A stretch of DNA of 64,000 nucleotides from Adiantum capillus-veneris (Eukaryota; Streptophyta; Polypodiopsida; Polypodiales; Pteridaceae). The notes below the pieces were generated by a model. That model made no database searches. It was not told the DNA's origin and saw only the letters and a program-made list of their open reading frames with translations. The position numbers and the translations under genes are program-made. The stretch spans positions 4,522,997 through 4,586,996 of the forward strand of contig CM043964.1 in the NCBI GenBank assembly GCA_014529385.2, written 5' to 3'. This document shows positions 47,759-59,867 of the stretch, piece after piece (the first letter of the stretch is position 1; each line of letters opens with the position of its first letter).

Positions 47759-48672
47759 ATGCATGATCATCATCCGCAGCAGCAAGGTATGCCTTTTGAT
47801 CCCGCTACAATGCAAATGTTTCAAGCACTTGCCTTGTTTATGCAACAATAGCATGCTACAAAAAGACGAAAAGTGTCAGCAACCAAAGCTATTCAAGCAG
47901 TGGTGCACAAAATGGATCAGTTTAATGGGAAAGATGTGACAAAGTATCTTCGTGGCTATGTAAAGGAGATGGAGTTTCATCGTGTGCCAGAAGATGAGAT
48001 GCTCCAAAGCTTTGATCTTGTTGTGACTCCCCTGATTAGAGAGCATGTGAGAGGAATCAAGAATGAGCATGGAAGAAATTGGGAAGAGTTCAAGCTAGTG
48101 ATGAAGGAGGAGTATTTCATGGAGGACTCTGAGAGAGTAACAAAGAGAACTTTCCTGGAGTGGGTAGCCAAGCCGAAGGAGGGGCTCTCTCCAATAGAGC
48201 TACTTAGGGAGTTTGAACGATGATATGCTCAACTCACAAGGACAGAGAAGGCCACACTCGACTCATAAAAGACAGAGCTCTTCTTACAAGCAACAAGAAA
48301 GGAGCTCCAGGAGCAATTGGAGCTACTTCTTGAGGACAAAGATGGTGAGCAGGGACTGAAGACAGATTGGAACAAAGTTGAAGCTGTTGTTTCATTACTT
48401 GCCAAGCACCAAAGGAGATGGGATAAGATGGTTGTTGGTAGTGCACCATCTACCTCCACAGCTTCTGAAAAGATGGTAAAGCCTTCTTCCTTTATACTTC
48501 CAAAAGTTGATGATGCTGTAATAGATGATCTTGTGCAAGGTATGAGGGATTTAAAAGTAAAACTCACAAAGCTTGAAGAGAAGGGGCAACCATTGGCACC
48601 ATCTTCAAGGCAAAAACAACAACCTAAAGAAGTTTTGTTCATAGATGCATATGGTACACGTCCTACCAAATA
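47759..48672 (+). pseudogene. Gypsy gag fragment
   Basis: The ATG at 47759 opens a His/Gln-rich leader and then a gag capsid domain (F-N-G-K-D-V-T-K-Y-L, H-V-R-G-I). TAG near 47849, TGA near 48221 and TAA near 48266 all lie in one frame, each where Gln or Arg codons fit. A Glu/Lys-rich coiled-coil-like segment follows. The downstream pol is missing. Confidence 0.75.
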
Positions 48673-48699
48673 GAATCCGCGAGCAGGAAGGAGCATTCT

Positions 48700-48869
48700 A
48701 ATATCACCTTCTGAGGGAGATGCATGGCTTTTTTAATAGAGAACCAGAAAGTCCAAATTCTGCTAGATACAGTGGGGCCCACTGGTTTGATTCTCCACAT
48801 GGAGGTAATCAAGTCTCATAGTGATAGGTTGATCGAAGCTTTGTATTCCTGTAGACAGCAATTAGGAAT
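48700..48869 (+). pseudogene. Remnant of Gypsy protease
   Basis: A short frame from 48724 reads like a retropepsin start (L-L-D-T followed by a scrambled G-A-T), then similarity is lost where LINE sequence begins. Confidence 0.4.
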
Positions 48870-49521
48870 GTGCCTCTTTAGAAGACATGCCCCAAAAATC
48901 CTCACTTTCTAAGACTCTGACTATCCATTTTCTTGCCATTTTCTCTACCATCTACTCCAAGTTCAAAATATCAAGACCACCTCTTGTTCTATTCGTACAA
49001 CATTTTTTACAGGCAACCTTGGATATTTTACCAGAATCAGTTGTCCCATCCCAGAAAAATCTTCTAGCCATAAAAATGACCTGCACAAGTTGAGATTTGG
49101 AGGGTTTCCAACATGAAAGAAAGTAAATCAGGGTAGGCAATAGGTAATGATTCAAAACAAAAGTTCTAGAAAATAGCTTAGGCTAGTTAGAGTGCCACAT
49201 GAAAAACAAAATGATAATTTTATCCATAACCCAATCCCATCTTTGGAATCCCATTGGGATGCCCAAAAACCTAAATGTTTGTGCATCTGGTATCACCTCA
49301 CAACCTGCAGCAGCAACAATAGTAGGAATAATTTATTGCAAGATTTGAATCCAATTTTTTAATGATTTATTTTGGAACCACTAGCTAGACAAAAATTGTT
49401 AAGGTATTCCATAAAGGCATTAGTTGATTCCTTATCTACATTGAGAAGAGCATTTGTATCATCTGCAAACATTTGTAGGCACAAATATTTTGGTAAACCG
49501 GTGACCTTGATACTTTTCAGC
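48870..49521 (-). pseudogene. LINE (L1-like) ORF2 fragment, downstream half
   Basis: On the minus strand, from 49521 towards 48870, RT motif F-A-D-D-T-N-A-L-L (about 49445-49475) is followed by the F-F-W-D-G ... G-G-L-D-I-L-N-L block typical of the region after RT in plant L1 elements. Its upstream half lies at 55190-55697, separated by the Copia insertion. Frame shifts are present. The left boundary is approximate. Confidence 0.8.
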
Positions 49522-49605
49522 TGTTAGGAAATAAGACGTAGCTAAATAGATAATTGAGTAGATTACTTAATGGAGAGAGACAGATTTATATACACGAGAT
49601 TATAG

Positions 49606-49660
<55 letters not shown>

Positions 49661-50369
49661 CACGATATACGTGGCTCACCCAATGTGGGCTACGTCCACG
49701 GGAAAGCAGCCACTCAATGGCTTTAGTACTTCAAAACAAAAAGTAGTTTACAAAGGGATTATACCCTTAATGGAGCTCCCGCCTTGCTTCACTCTCACCA
49801 CCTCACACTCACGTTGTTGCATCAACTTCACACTATGAAATGTGTGTAGAAATGGCCTCCTTTTATAGGCCAAAAGGGCTGCCCTCTCTTATGAGAGACA
49901 GCCATGTGTAGCCGCCCTGGTGCGAATAAGTCCAAATCGGACCCTCCAATCCGCCCATGTGTGGCCGCCCTTGAGAAGAAGTCCGCTTTTGAATTCGGCC
50001 ACCGGCCATTGAATTCGGCTACCGGCCACCGGCCATTGACTTCTGACCACCGGCCACCGGCCATTGACTTCCGACTACCGGCCATCGGCCATTGACTACC
50101 GGCCACCGGCCAACCGACCGATTGTTTTCCGGCCGCCGTCCGGCCACAATATTCCGGCGAAAAAGAATATTCCGGCGAAAAAAGAATATTCCGGCGAAAA
50201 AGAATATTCCGGCCTTTAAAGTTGCCCCTGATTCTTGTCCGTGAAAATTTTGGTTTCCGATGAGTGATTTTCCTTCACGCACGATGGCTTCTCCTCATAA
50301 TGGGGGCCTTACAAATGTGCGCTTTTACCACTGAAAATTACAAGGGTAAATCAGGTTCCATACTTAACA
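49522..50369 (-). repeat. 3' LTR of the minus-strand Copia
   Basis: 848 bp, TGTTAGG to TTAACA on the plus strand. It contains (GA)n at 49612-49656, a CCGGCCA-rich tract (about 49998-50150) and four copies of an ATATTCCGGCGAAAAAGA unit (50150-50215). Confidence 0.92.
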
Positions 50370-50429
50370 ATCTCCCACTTGGAGACTGAACTCCAAACCA
50401 AACCTGTGACTGCTTTCCATTCTGGCTTC

Positions 50430-52991
50430 TTATCCTTGAATGCCGATTGAAGATGAGCAAAAGCTCAACTTCTCCTTGTTGACCACCTTTGTAAACATGT
50501 CTACAGGATTTTCACTTGTATGCACCTTTCCTAGCTTTAGTTGTCCCTCTTCCAAAAGAGTGCGTATGAAGTGATATCTCACCTCAATGTGCTTTGTCCT
50601 TGAATGAAAGGCTGAGTTCTTCGCAAGATGGATAGCGCTTTGGCTATCACTGTACAAGACACAATTGTCTTGTTTGAATCCAAGCTCTTCTAAGAATCTG
50701 TGAAGCCACAGAATTTCTTTGCTTGCCTCCGTCATTGCTACATACTCTGCTTCCGTGGTAGAAAGTGAAACCACTTTCTGCAGCTTTGAAGCCCAGCTTA
50801 CTGCTGTGCCTCCAACCGTGAACACATAGCCAGTAGTGCTCCTTCGAGTATCTTTGTCACCTACCATATCTGCATCAGCATACCCTTCTAGAAAAATATC
50901 AGTTCCTTCAAAATACAAAACATTTGTTGTTGTCCCTTTTAGATACCTAAGTATCCACTTCACAGCTTGCCAATGCTCTTTACCTGGGTTGTCCATGAAC
51001 CTACTCACAACTCCCACTGCATGTGCAATGTCTGGCCTTGTCCAGACCATAGCATACATTAGAGAACCTACAGCAGCAGCATATGGAACTTTAGACATAT
51101 AGGCTATCTCCTCTTGTGTCTTTGGACACATATCCTTTACAGTTAGTTTAAAATGACCAGCCAAAGGTGTAGAAACTGGTTTTGCATTTTGCATTGCAAA
51201 CCTTTCTAGTACCTTCTTGATGTAATCTTCTTGAGATAGCTTTATTGTCTTCTTCGTCCTATGCCTTGATATTTTCATACCAAGTATCCTCTTTGCAGCA
51301 CCTAAATCTTTCATTGAAAAAGATTTGGACAGCTCCTCTTTTAGGTCTTTGATGTCCTGCATGTTAGCACTTGCAATCAACATGTCATCAACATACAACA
51401 TTAGGATGATGAATTTCCCATCTCCCAAATTCTTCCTGTAGACGCAGTGATCCGAGTTGCATCTTGTGAATCCATGATCCAACATCCATCGATCAAACTT
51501 CAAGTACCATTGTCTTGATGCTTGCTTTAAACCATACAAGCTCTTCTTTAATCTGCAAACCATTTTCTCCTTACCTTTTACTTCATACCCCTTTGGTTGA
51601 AGCATGTAGATTTCCTCCTCTAAGTCACCGTGAGGGAATGCTATATTTACACCCATTTGCTCGAGATTTAGATCATGAGCAGCCACAAGGCTTAAGACAA
51701 GCCTAATTGAGTTCATTTTTACAACACGAGAAAATATTTCATTGAAGTCAATATCTTTCTTTTGAGAAAAACCTTTTACCACAAGCCTAGACTTGTACCT
51801 TTTCTTCCCACCTTCTTCTTCCTTTAGCTTGTACACCCATTTGTTTTGAAGTGCCCGCTTACCTTTAGGCAACTCAACCAACTCCCATGTTTGGTTGCAA
51901 TGTAGTGAGTCCATCTCCACTTGCATGCTCTTCGTCCATTCTTCTTTGGATTCATGTTGCATAGCTTCTTCATATGATTCCGGCTCTCCAGAATCTGAGA
52001 TCAAGAGATGGTTGAAGGAAGGAACAAACCTTTCTGGAGGTCTACTTGCTCTTGTAGATCTTCGGGGAATAGGTTGAGGCTCCTCATTTGGTTGACGTTG
52101 TTGCACATTGTCACCGTTTGCAGTCCTTGAGTCTTCACCGTCCTCAAGCTCCATGTACTCATCACCTGTTTCTTTTGTTTGTTTTCTTTCCAAGTAATCT
52201 TTGTACATATTTTGTTCGTTAAAAATTACATCCCTACTCCTTAAGATTTTACCATCTTCAGGATTCCATAAGCGATACCCAAAGTCTCCTTCTCCATAGC
52301 CAATGAAGAAACACTTTTTGGACTTTGCATCTAACTTTGATCTTAGGCTTCTATCTATGTGCATGAAAGCCTCACACCCAAACACTTTGAGAAATGCATA
52401 ATTCACCGGTTTACCTGTCCATGCCTCTTCTGGAACTCCCCCATCCAATGCCGTTGAGGGTGACCGATTGATTAAGTACACAGACGTACTTACAGCTTCT
52501 ACCCAAAGCTCAAGCGGTAGGCCTGCATGTAGCCGCATGCTTCGTGCTCGTTCCATGATTGTCTTGTTCATCCTTTCCGAAATCCCATTTTGTTGAGGTG
52601 TCCTTGGGGTTGTCCTTTGCCTCCGAATGCCATTGCTAGCACAAAATCTTTCAAAAGCTTGGCTGCAATATTCGCCTCCATTGTCGGATCTGAGGCATTT
52701 AACCTTGGTACCTGTTTCATTCTCCACAAAGGCTTTCCACCTTTGAAATATGGAAAATACATCGGATTTATTCTTCATGACATAAACCCATGTTTTTCTA
52801 GTCGCATCATCTATGAATGTTACATAGTACAATGAGCCACCAAGTGATGGTGTACTTGCAGGACCCCAAACATCAGAATGAACCAACTCAAGTTTTTTAT
52901 TTTTTCTTTCATTTCCTGATTTTTGAAATTTTGCCCTCTTTTGTTTACCATAAACGCAATCTTCACAGAACTCTAAGTCCACTTCTTTCAA
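50430..52991 (-). pseudogene. Copia integrase core, reverse transcriptase and RNase H (853 codons open)
   Basis: The open frame begins in the C-C half of the integrase finger (F-C-E-D-C-V-Y-G-K). The core has Asp in V-H-S-D-V-W, Asp in R-S-D-N-G-G-E-Y and Glu in G-I-S-E-R-M-N. RT has F-H/P-H-G-D and catalytic Y-V-D-D-M near 51380-51395, and RNase H has D-A-D, T-E-A-E-Y and D-S-Q-S-A. All main catalytic residues are visible. Only the upstream TAA at 53022-53024 separates it from the rest. Confidence 0.92.
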
Positions 52992-53021
52992 ACCTGGTAG
53001 AAGCTTCTTTGTTTGAAGGAT

Positions 53022-53471
53022 TTACATTCCTTTGGCACTCATATGCCCAAGTCGGTAGTGCCACACCGCACTGTCAACTTCTGTAGTTGCTGCACAAGCT
53101 GAAGGTTGCGTGCTAACAGTACACAAGTAAAGTGTACCAACTTTTTCACCCTTGGCAACCACCAAAGATCCCTTTGAGATCTTCCACCGTTTGTTTCCGA
53201 ATGCAATGTTGTGACCTTCATTGTCCAATTGTCCTGTAGAGATCAAATTTTTGCGAAGAGAAGGAACATGCCTAACATCTTTAAGCTTCCATTCATTTCC
53301 GTTAGTAGTTTTGACAGAAACTGTACCTTTGCCGACAATCTCACAAGCTTCATCATCTCCCAAGTATACATACCCAAAATTACCTTTGGTGTAGTCTTGG
53401 AAATGTTGCTTGTGTGGTGTCGCATGGAATGAAGCCCCGGAATCTACTATCCAGGAATTAGACACATTGTC
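53022..53471 (-). pseudogene. Copia protease and integrase zinc finger
   Basis: Retropepsin motif V-D-S-G-A-S-F-H opens the segment, followed by the L-K-D-V-R-H-V-P loop and W-H-Y-R-L-G-H of the GAG-pre-integrase finger. TAA codons bound it at both ends (53472-53474 and 53022-53024), both in frame with their neighbours. Confidence 0.9.
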
Positions 53472-54314
53472 TTATGAGAGAATTAGAGCATCTTGCTCTA
53501 CTTTACCTGCCACATTGGCCTCCGATGTTGGCTTGTTGTCTTGAGACTCTGTCTCCTTCTTCTTCTTGGACCAGCAATCCTTCTTGACGTGGCCCTTCTT
53601 GCCGTAGTTCCAACATTCAAGAACTGACTTTGTGCGTGACTTGCTCCGCCTTGAGCGATCACGACCCTTTTGGTTTTTGAACCTCTCCTTAAGCCTTCCT
53701 CTTGTTTCCACTGATAGTGCAGCATTTGATGATTCTCCTGTGCTTCTCCTTCGCATTTCCTCGCTTAGGAGAACACCCACAACATCATCAAACTTAAGAG
53801 TATTTGTGCCAGAGATAGAATTACTTACAGCCATCACAAGGCTGTCCCAACTATCCGGTAGAGATGATAGTATAAGGAGAGCTCGCACTTCATCATCGAA
53901 ATTGATTTTCACTGATCAAAGTTGACTTATGTTTGTGTTAAAGTCATTTAGGTGTTCTGCAACTAAACCATTCTCTGCCATCTTTAGATTGAACAAGCGC
54001 TTCATAAGAAATACCTTATTGGATGCCGATGGTTTCTCGTAGAAGTCGTCAAGTGACTTCATCAAGTCCTCCGTGGTCTTCATCTCCGAAACATTGAAGG
54101 CCACCGTTGACGCCAAGCTTAACCGGATTGTTCCCAGTGCCTTTCGATCAAGGACAATCCATGCTTCATCTGCCATTGTTGCGGGCTTCTTCGCAAGACC
54201 GCCTAGTGGCAAATAGATGTCCTTCTGGTAGAGATAGTCTTCAATCTGCATCTTCCAATGTTGGTAGTTTTTGCCGTTGAACTTCTCAATCTTGAGCTTC
54301 CCTTCCTCCGCCAT
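53472..54314 (-). pseudogene. Copia gag with a damaged zinc knuckle
   Basis: The ATG at 54314 starts a Copia gag (F-N-G-K-N-Y-Q-H-W-K). A TGA at 53916-53918 splits it in frame. The knuckle has C-X2-Y-X4-H-X4-C: the second Cys is replaced by Tyr (codon TAC, plus-strand 53604-53606), which would abolish zinc binding. Confidence 0.9.
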
Positions 54315-54373
54315 AACTCCCACTCAATTCAAGGAATCCTTTCCTTGAGATAATTTAGCTACGAGCAAACCTT

Positions 54374-54386
54374 GCTATGATACCAG
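54374..54386 (-). promoter_or_regulatory. Primer-binding site of the minus-strand Copia
   Basis: Read on the minus strand, CTGGTATCATAGC follows the LTR; it is an initiator-tRNA type site with one or two changes. Confidence 0.85.
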
Positions 54387-54387
54387 T

Positions 54388-55189
54388 TGTTAGGAAATAA
54401 GACGTAGCTAAATAGATAATTGAGTAGATTACTTAATGGAGAGAGATAGATTTATGTACACGAGATTATAGAGTAGAGAGAGAGAGAGAGAGAGTACACA
54501 CGATATACGTGGTTCACCCAATGTGGGCTACGTCCACGGGAAATCAGCCACTCAATGGCTTTAGTACTTCAAAACAAAAAGTAGTTTACAAAGGGATTAT
54601 ACCTTTAATGGAGCTCCCGCCTTGCTTCACTCTCACCACCTCACACTCACCTTGTTGCATCAACTTCACACTATGAAATGTGTGTAGAAATGGCCTCCTT
54701 TTATAGGCCAAAAGGGCTGCCCTCTCTTATGAGAGACAGCCATGTGTAGCCGCCCTTGTGCGAATAAGTCCAAATCGGACCCTCCAATCTGCCGATGTGT
54801 GGCCGCCCTTGAGAAGAAGTCCGCTTTTGAATTCGGCCACCGGCCATTGAATTCGGCTACCGGCCACCGGCCATTGACTTCTGACCACCGGCCACCGGCC
54901 ATTGACTTCCGACCACCGGCCATCGGCCATTGACTACCGGCCACCGGCCAACCGACCGGTTGTTTTTCGGCCGCCGTCCGGCCACAATATTCCGGCGAAA
55001 AAAAAAAGTCTCGGGGGCCTCCGCCCCCGAGGCCTTTAAAGTTGCCCCTAATTCTTTTCCATGAAAATTTTGGTTTCCGATGAGTGATTTTCCTTCACGC
55101 ACGATGGCTTCTCCTCATAATGGGGGACTTACAAATGTGCGCTTTTACCACTGAAAATTACAAGGGTAAATCAGGATCCATACTTAACA
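54388..55189 (-). repeat. 5' LTR of the minus-strand Copia
   Basis: 802 bp, near-identical to the 3' LTR except for a shorter GA tract and a replaced module. Where the other LTR has four ATATTCCGGCG units, this one has one unit and then a perfect 9-bp hairpin (stems 55010-55018 and 55023-55031). Confidence 0.92.
55010..55031. other. GC-rich perfect hairpin in one LTR
   Basis: CTCGGGGGC, loop CTCC, GCCCCCGAG. It is absent from the partner LTR, so it was gained after or during insertion, or lost from the other copy. Confidence 0.7.
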
Positions 55190-55697
55190 TCAGCGTGCCT
55201 TCATACATTTTTTGTTGACCAACCACCCAAGAGCATCAGAGGCTATAGAAAACAAAAATTGGGCGAGAGGGCAACCTTGTCTGATAGATCTCATTAAGGA
55301 TATTAGATCGGCTAATTCTTCATTGACACAGATTCTAGCAAAGGCAATACCAAAAAGCACATGGACATACTTGATAAATCGTGTGCCCAAACCCATGTCA
55401 TACATGTATTGCAAATGGATTCCCACTCCATCCTATCATAGGCTTTGTCAAAATCTACTTTGAAGAAAAAACAAATCATGACCATTTTTGCAGCAAGTTC
55501 CATGCCTTCCCACAAAGAAATGATTGCATCAAGAATAAATCTTCCTTTAATAAAACCTTTTTTCTCTTTAAGGATAAACTCAGACATAAGAGAGCTAAGT
55601 GACAGGGCAAAAACTTTGTAGTTGGAAGTTAGACATGTAATGGGTCTCCAATTACTGAGATCCTCCCTGCTAATTTTTGTGAATAACTTTTACTAGT
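55190..55697 (-). pseudogene. LINE (L1-like) ORF2 fragment, upstream half
   Basis: On the minus strand: N-W-R-P-I-T, K-G-F-I-K-G-R-F-I-L-D, F-K-V-D-F-D-K-A-Y-D-R and R-Q-G-C-P-L-A motifs of an L1-type reverse transcriptase, spread over shifted frames. It continues after the Copia at 49521. It is 5'-truncated against the Copia fragment at about 55697. Confidence 0.85.
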
Positions 55698-56640
55698 ACT
55701 TGGAGACTCGTGACCCAAGAAAATCCAGAAGTTGTCAAGTTTGATTCATTATGCACATTGTTGTTGCAAGAGTCACTTTCCAAAGAAAACAAGACCAGAC
55801 AATGTGCAGTTGAACATACCTTTATTGCCGCTCAAAGAAAAGGTAGTAACAACAATGTAGCCACTTCTCATGGTTTTTTTGCAAGTGGTAAATCACTTGT
55901 TCCTAATGCTTTTTTTGACAATAGTTCATCTAGAAATTCATGTGATAAGGGCACAAAGAATATGTGTTGCAATTATCACTTGATCAAGTAGTGTCCTAAG
56001 TTGAAGGCTAAAAAGACTAAGAAGAAAGAGGTTGGTTCCACTATAAATCTAGCTATTGTTGAGTCTTCTGTGAAAGGAGACTATGATGTTGATGTTGATG
56101 TAGAATGGGATTTTAGTGCAGAGTGCACTTATGATCCTACTGTCCATGATGCATGTTTGTTAGTTGCTGGCAAATGCTCATGTGTGGTACTTTGATAGTG
56201 GTGCTACAAAGCACGTTACCTCTCATTGTGACTTATTTATTTTCCCTCATGAGAATGCAGGAGCTTGTGCCAACAATGCCTCTTATCCGGTCAATGGAGT
56301 TGGAAAGATTGTGTGCTTACTGCTAAAAATGGAAGTTCTTTCATACTTGTTGATGCATTGTATGTACCTCGGATCAAGAAGTTTGTATCTGCAGTTTCTA
56401 AACTTGGTCTTGTCGAATTTGTGCCTGATAGATGTAAAATACATGATCTCAGTTCTGGTGAGGAAATTACTGCATCTGGTATTTTACGTCGTGGGCTGTA
56501 TAAGCTCACTTTGTATGATAAGTGTGGGAAGAAGTTTACAAATGTAGTTGTAGATACTAAGGTTATGCCATATGCAAAACTTTGGCATGCACGTTTTGGA
56601 CATCTGAATTTTTCCAGTTTGCTACTTTTGTAAAAATATG
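55698..56640 (+). pseudogene. Copia gag C-terminus, protease and pre-integrase fragment
   Basis: A plus-strand fragment with a decayed knuckle (C-C-N-Y-H..C-P-K-L-K interrupted by a TAG at 55989), protease F-D-S-G-A-T-K-H-V-T near 56190, then in a second frame D-A-L-Y-V-P and L-W-H-A-R-F-G-H-L-N of the pre-integrase finger. No LTR is attached, and both ends are lost. Confidence 0.8.
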
Positions 56641-56822
56641 GTATGTTTGCTACTGAGGCGGTCCGGGGCGGGCAACAAGAAGAGTGGCCTCTAAGCACTC
56701 TTCTAGGTTCCCATGCTGCTCAATTGGGTTGGGGTTGGAAAAAAACAACAAACACACAAACCCGCAACCTAACCATACACAAATTTGGGGCACCACCTAG
56801 TTTTGGATGCGAACTAGGACGT

Positions 56823-56912
<90 letters not shown>

Positions 56913-57618
56913 TGCTCGGGATGCTTTGAAATGTATCGGCAGTGATCAAGCAAACACAATTATATATGTAAGAAAGAGAGAGAAGGGGGAGGGGGTGCTT
57001 GTTGCATTAATACCTTCTTACAAATCTGTCATGACCAATCAAAGTGAGATTAGTATTTGTTCAACATAGATTGAGTAAATTACACCACAAAACATCACAA
57101 AAAAAGCCACCCTAATCACTGTCTTACAGTACGTGGGATTTATGGTTAAATTGATGACAACACCCAGAGACAAGCTATCAAGAACTTTAAAAAAACACCA
57201 AGACACTTACACATCATTGTTGTCCATTACTTCACGTTGGAAGAGAGACAAAGTATCCAAGCTTAGTCCAAATCCACCCTCCTTGATTCAACAAATGTTG
57301 GGCTTACACTAGTAGGAGAAATGATAGATTTCCTACTCTCAATTGAATGATCACTCTCTCTTACAATGGCATAGAGTTCCCTTGCTAATCACCCCTAATA
57401 CAACACATGCATATGCATAAGACAATGAGCTTCCACTCAAGAGCTCCTTCTAGAGAGGTTGAGCTTGGCTTCTCAAGCTATAGCATAGTGCTCTTGCTTA
57501 TGGCTCCCCCCTTTTGTGCTAGCTACACCCTCCTTTTATAGCAATTTTGAGGTGTAGGGTTACTCCTCTAACCATGGTTGGGTTAGATTTTCAACACTTA
57601 TCTAATTTCTTTTGCTTG
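56641..57618. other. Intergenic stretch with a long GA tract
   Basis: 56824-56910 is (GA)n; the rest shows no recognised gene. It ends at the LTR of the minus-strand Gypsy element. Confidence 0.5.
56824..56910 (+). repeat. (GA)n microsatellite
   Basis: About 43 GA units without interruption. Confidence 0.95.
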
Positions 57619-58193
57619 TGTGCGCTCCTTGCCGCACTGTCGAAGCAAGGGACTTGCCAATACACCGTGTGCAAGCCACAAACGGCTCCAAGCACACAAC
57701 AAGCCTAAACTAGCAAGCTCAAGAAAACAAAGGGTGTGTCACTCACCGCTCTACGCTCGCCTTCGTGGTGGATTCCTCGCCGCGATGAAGAAGAAGCTGC
57801 AGTCGTGCCGCGCTCAACCGCTTCGCCGCCGTCGTGCCTTCGTAATGCTCGATCGCACACACACTCTCCCTCTCTCTCTCTCTCACACACACACACACAA
57901 GGAGGTGAAGAAGAAGAAGATGGAGATGGAGCAAGAGCACTCTTCAATTGCACAAATGAGAGAATGAGTAAAAATTAGGTTTAGTTGGCTTTTATAGAAG
58001 CTCACCCCATTCACACTTGGGCGCCCATGCTTAACCAACTAATCCCTTGAATTTCCAAGTTAAAGTGCGCCTCTCATCGGCGATCACTCTACCTTTCCCT
58101 ATTGGTCCGACAAGCCCGGTACCTGACTCTACCGAATACATAATACACGTCCGTCGTAGGTGATGGGGTGTCCGTGAGCCGTGAGGGTTAACA
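57619..58193 (-). repeat. 3' LTR of the minus-strand Gypsy element
   Basis: 575 bp, reverse complement of 22-686 apart from a shorter microsatellite and scattered changes. Flanking GCTTG (57614-57618) would be its target duplicate. Confidence 0.88.
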
Positions 58194-58207
58194 TGCCCCC
58201 CTTCCTG

Positions 58208-59867
58208 ATGTAGATTCCGTCCTCGGAAGCTATTGAGTTGAAGCTGGTTCGTCGAGGTGGAAGAGCATTTGAGATGAATGTCCTTAGCCTTCTTCAGTCA
58301 CTGCAAAATCAAACAACATTGGCACAGTAATTGCATTCTCTTAAAAAGCATATGCAGTTTTAGGTAGACACATTGATTGGTAAAAGAATTTCAAACAATT
58401 TGTTAGCAATGAACATTAAATTGCAATGTAATCAAATGCATAAACAGATGTAAAGGTAGAAAATTAAACAAGTCTGGGGTCGCTAATTTGACGGTCGAAA
58501 GGCACTAGAGATCGAATATTAATACCATGGGTAAGCTTCTTAATTTTCTGTGGTCAATTAAGTTGTTTAATCGCGAGAGCCAAGTATTCATGTTCGAGGG
58601 CTGACTAGAGGCTATATCTAGAAAACTTTGTAGTTAAGCTACCATAAAAGGAATTTCTCATGAAATCATCACCTGACTGATTACTTTTTCTTTGACCCCC
58701 CAAAGTCTTTTCACATTGATTCAATTATGATGTGTGTGCTTATTTTGTATGCCTTGGGTTTTTTGATTTTCAAGGAAAAGCGCCCACACTGGGAACCTCT
58801 AGGGCTCTAGTACCATAGGCAATACATGTGAGTGAAGTACCAAATCAAGCTGAGATTTCTCTTCCAGCTTAAAATTTTACATTGTGGCACTTTGATTTTT
58901 TGCTTGTTCATTTTCAGCATTTAAATTTTGTAACTTTGGGGGGTCATATAACATTGTTACACTCCCCAGGCTCATCACATTAGTAAACTCCCTTTATAAT
59001 ACTTAAGCTAAAGGTCAATAGGGTTAAGCCCATTAGAAAGCCCTAGTACATTTCACACAATGCTGCCTAAATCGGATTAAGAACCTAAGTAACCATTTCT
59101 TATTAGGAAGGCATTCCCCATGGTATTAAGAGAAGATTTCTAATACCTATCTTGGTCAAACTAGCTTAGTCGGACTGCTTGATTTTTAAACCTAGACAAG
59201 TGATTATGACAAAACATTACATTGAATTAAATGTTTGATACTAAGCAAATGCACTGAATAGTATGCTACCAATCACAATCAAAGCAGACAATCATAGATG
59301 CAAAAAGATAAGGGCAATGCTAATGGACAAGAAACACCTGTTTGTGTTGATGGTCGCGCTTGATTTGAAGTGTGAACAAGAGAAAGGTTCCATGAAGGTC
59401 CAAATCCTATCAATAGCAACACGCTCCTGTACACACTATGAAATACAAACAATACCTCTAGGAGGAACATCAGTGGGAAAAGAGATCTTTGCTAATCACT
59501 CAACTCTAAAACAGAAACACTCCTATCGTACTAATCTTACCTACCCTCCATCACTCAAGTGATGAGGATCAAAGGTGTTTTATGGCATAGGTTTCTGTTT
59601 CACTGTACCAGATGTGACATGTGTAGGTCTGAGTCAATGTTTTGACTTTAATGTGCATACTCGTTTGCTAATTGCTCTTGCTCTTTATTTTTTGTTTTTG
59701 TGAGTATAAAGCTTTATATGTACATTCCCTAAGATTGGTGATTGAGAGGTCAGGGAAAAAGGTTGAGAGGGAAACAAATGAATGATGACTGTCAGCAAAC
59801 ACTCCCCCCTTCCTTGGGTAGATCATACCGTTTGAAATGAGCTTGTCACCCTTTGAAACCAATTGTT
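58208..59867 (-). other. Long non-coding region between the gag-protease frame and the 3' LTR
   Basis: About 1.65 kb with no domain; stops are frequent in all frames. In an autonomous relative RT, RNase H and integrase would be expected here or before it. The sequence does not read as their decayed remains. Confidence 0.55.

Larger units (their letters stand above)
49522..55189 (-). mobile_element. Minus-strand Copia retrotransposon inserted in the LINE
   Basis: LTRs at 49522-50369 and 54388-55189, with TCAGC duplicated exactly on both sides (49517-49521, 55190-55194). The primer site lies by the right LTR (about 54374-54386) and the purine tract by the left (50370-50382). One reading frame from 54314 to 50430 encodes the complete gag-protease-integrase-RT-RNase H polyprotein, broken only by three nonsense codons. 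It is the best preserved element in the window. Confidence 0.95.

Noticed and set aside
49998-50150. CRISPR-like array from the CCGGCCA repeats
   Set aside because: Units vary in spacing and lack unique spacers; the tract lies in both LTRs of a plant Copia.
53472-53918. Programmed stop readthrough or RNA editing to explain in-frame stops
   Set aside because: Stops occur at different sites in every element and fit simple C-to-T changes; no conserved signal surrounds them.
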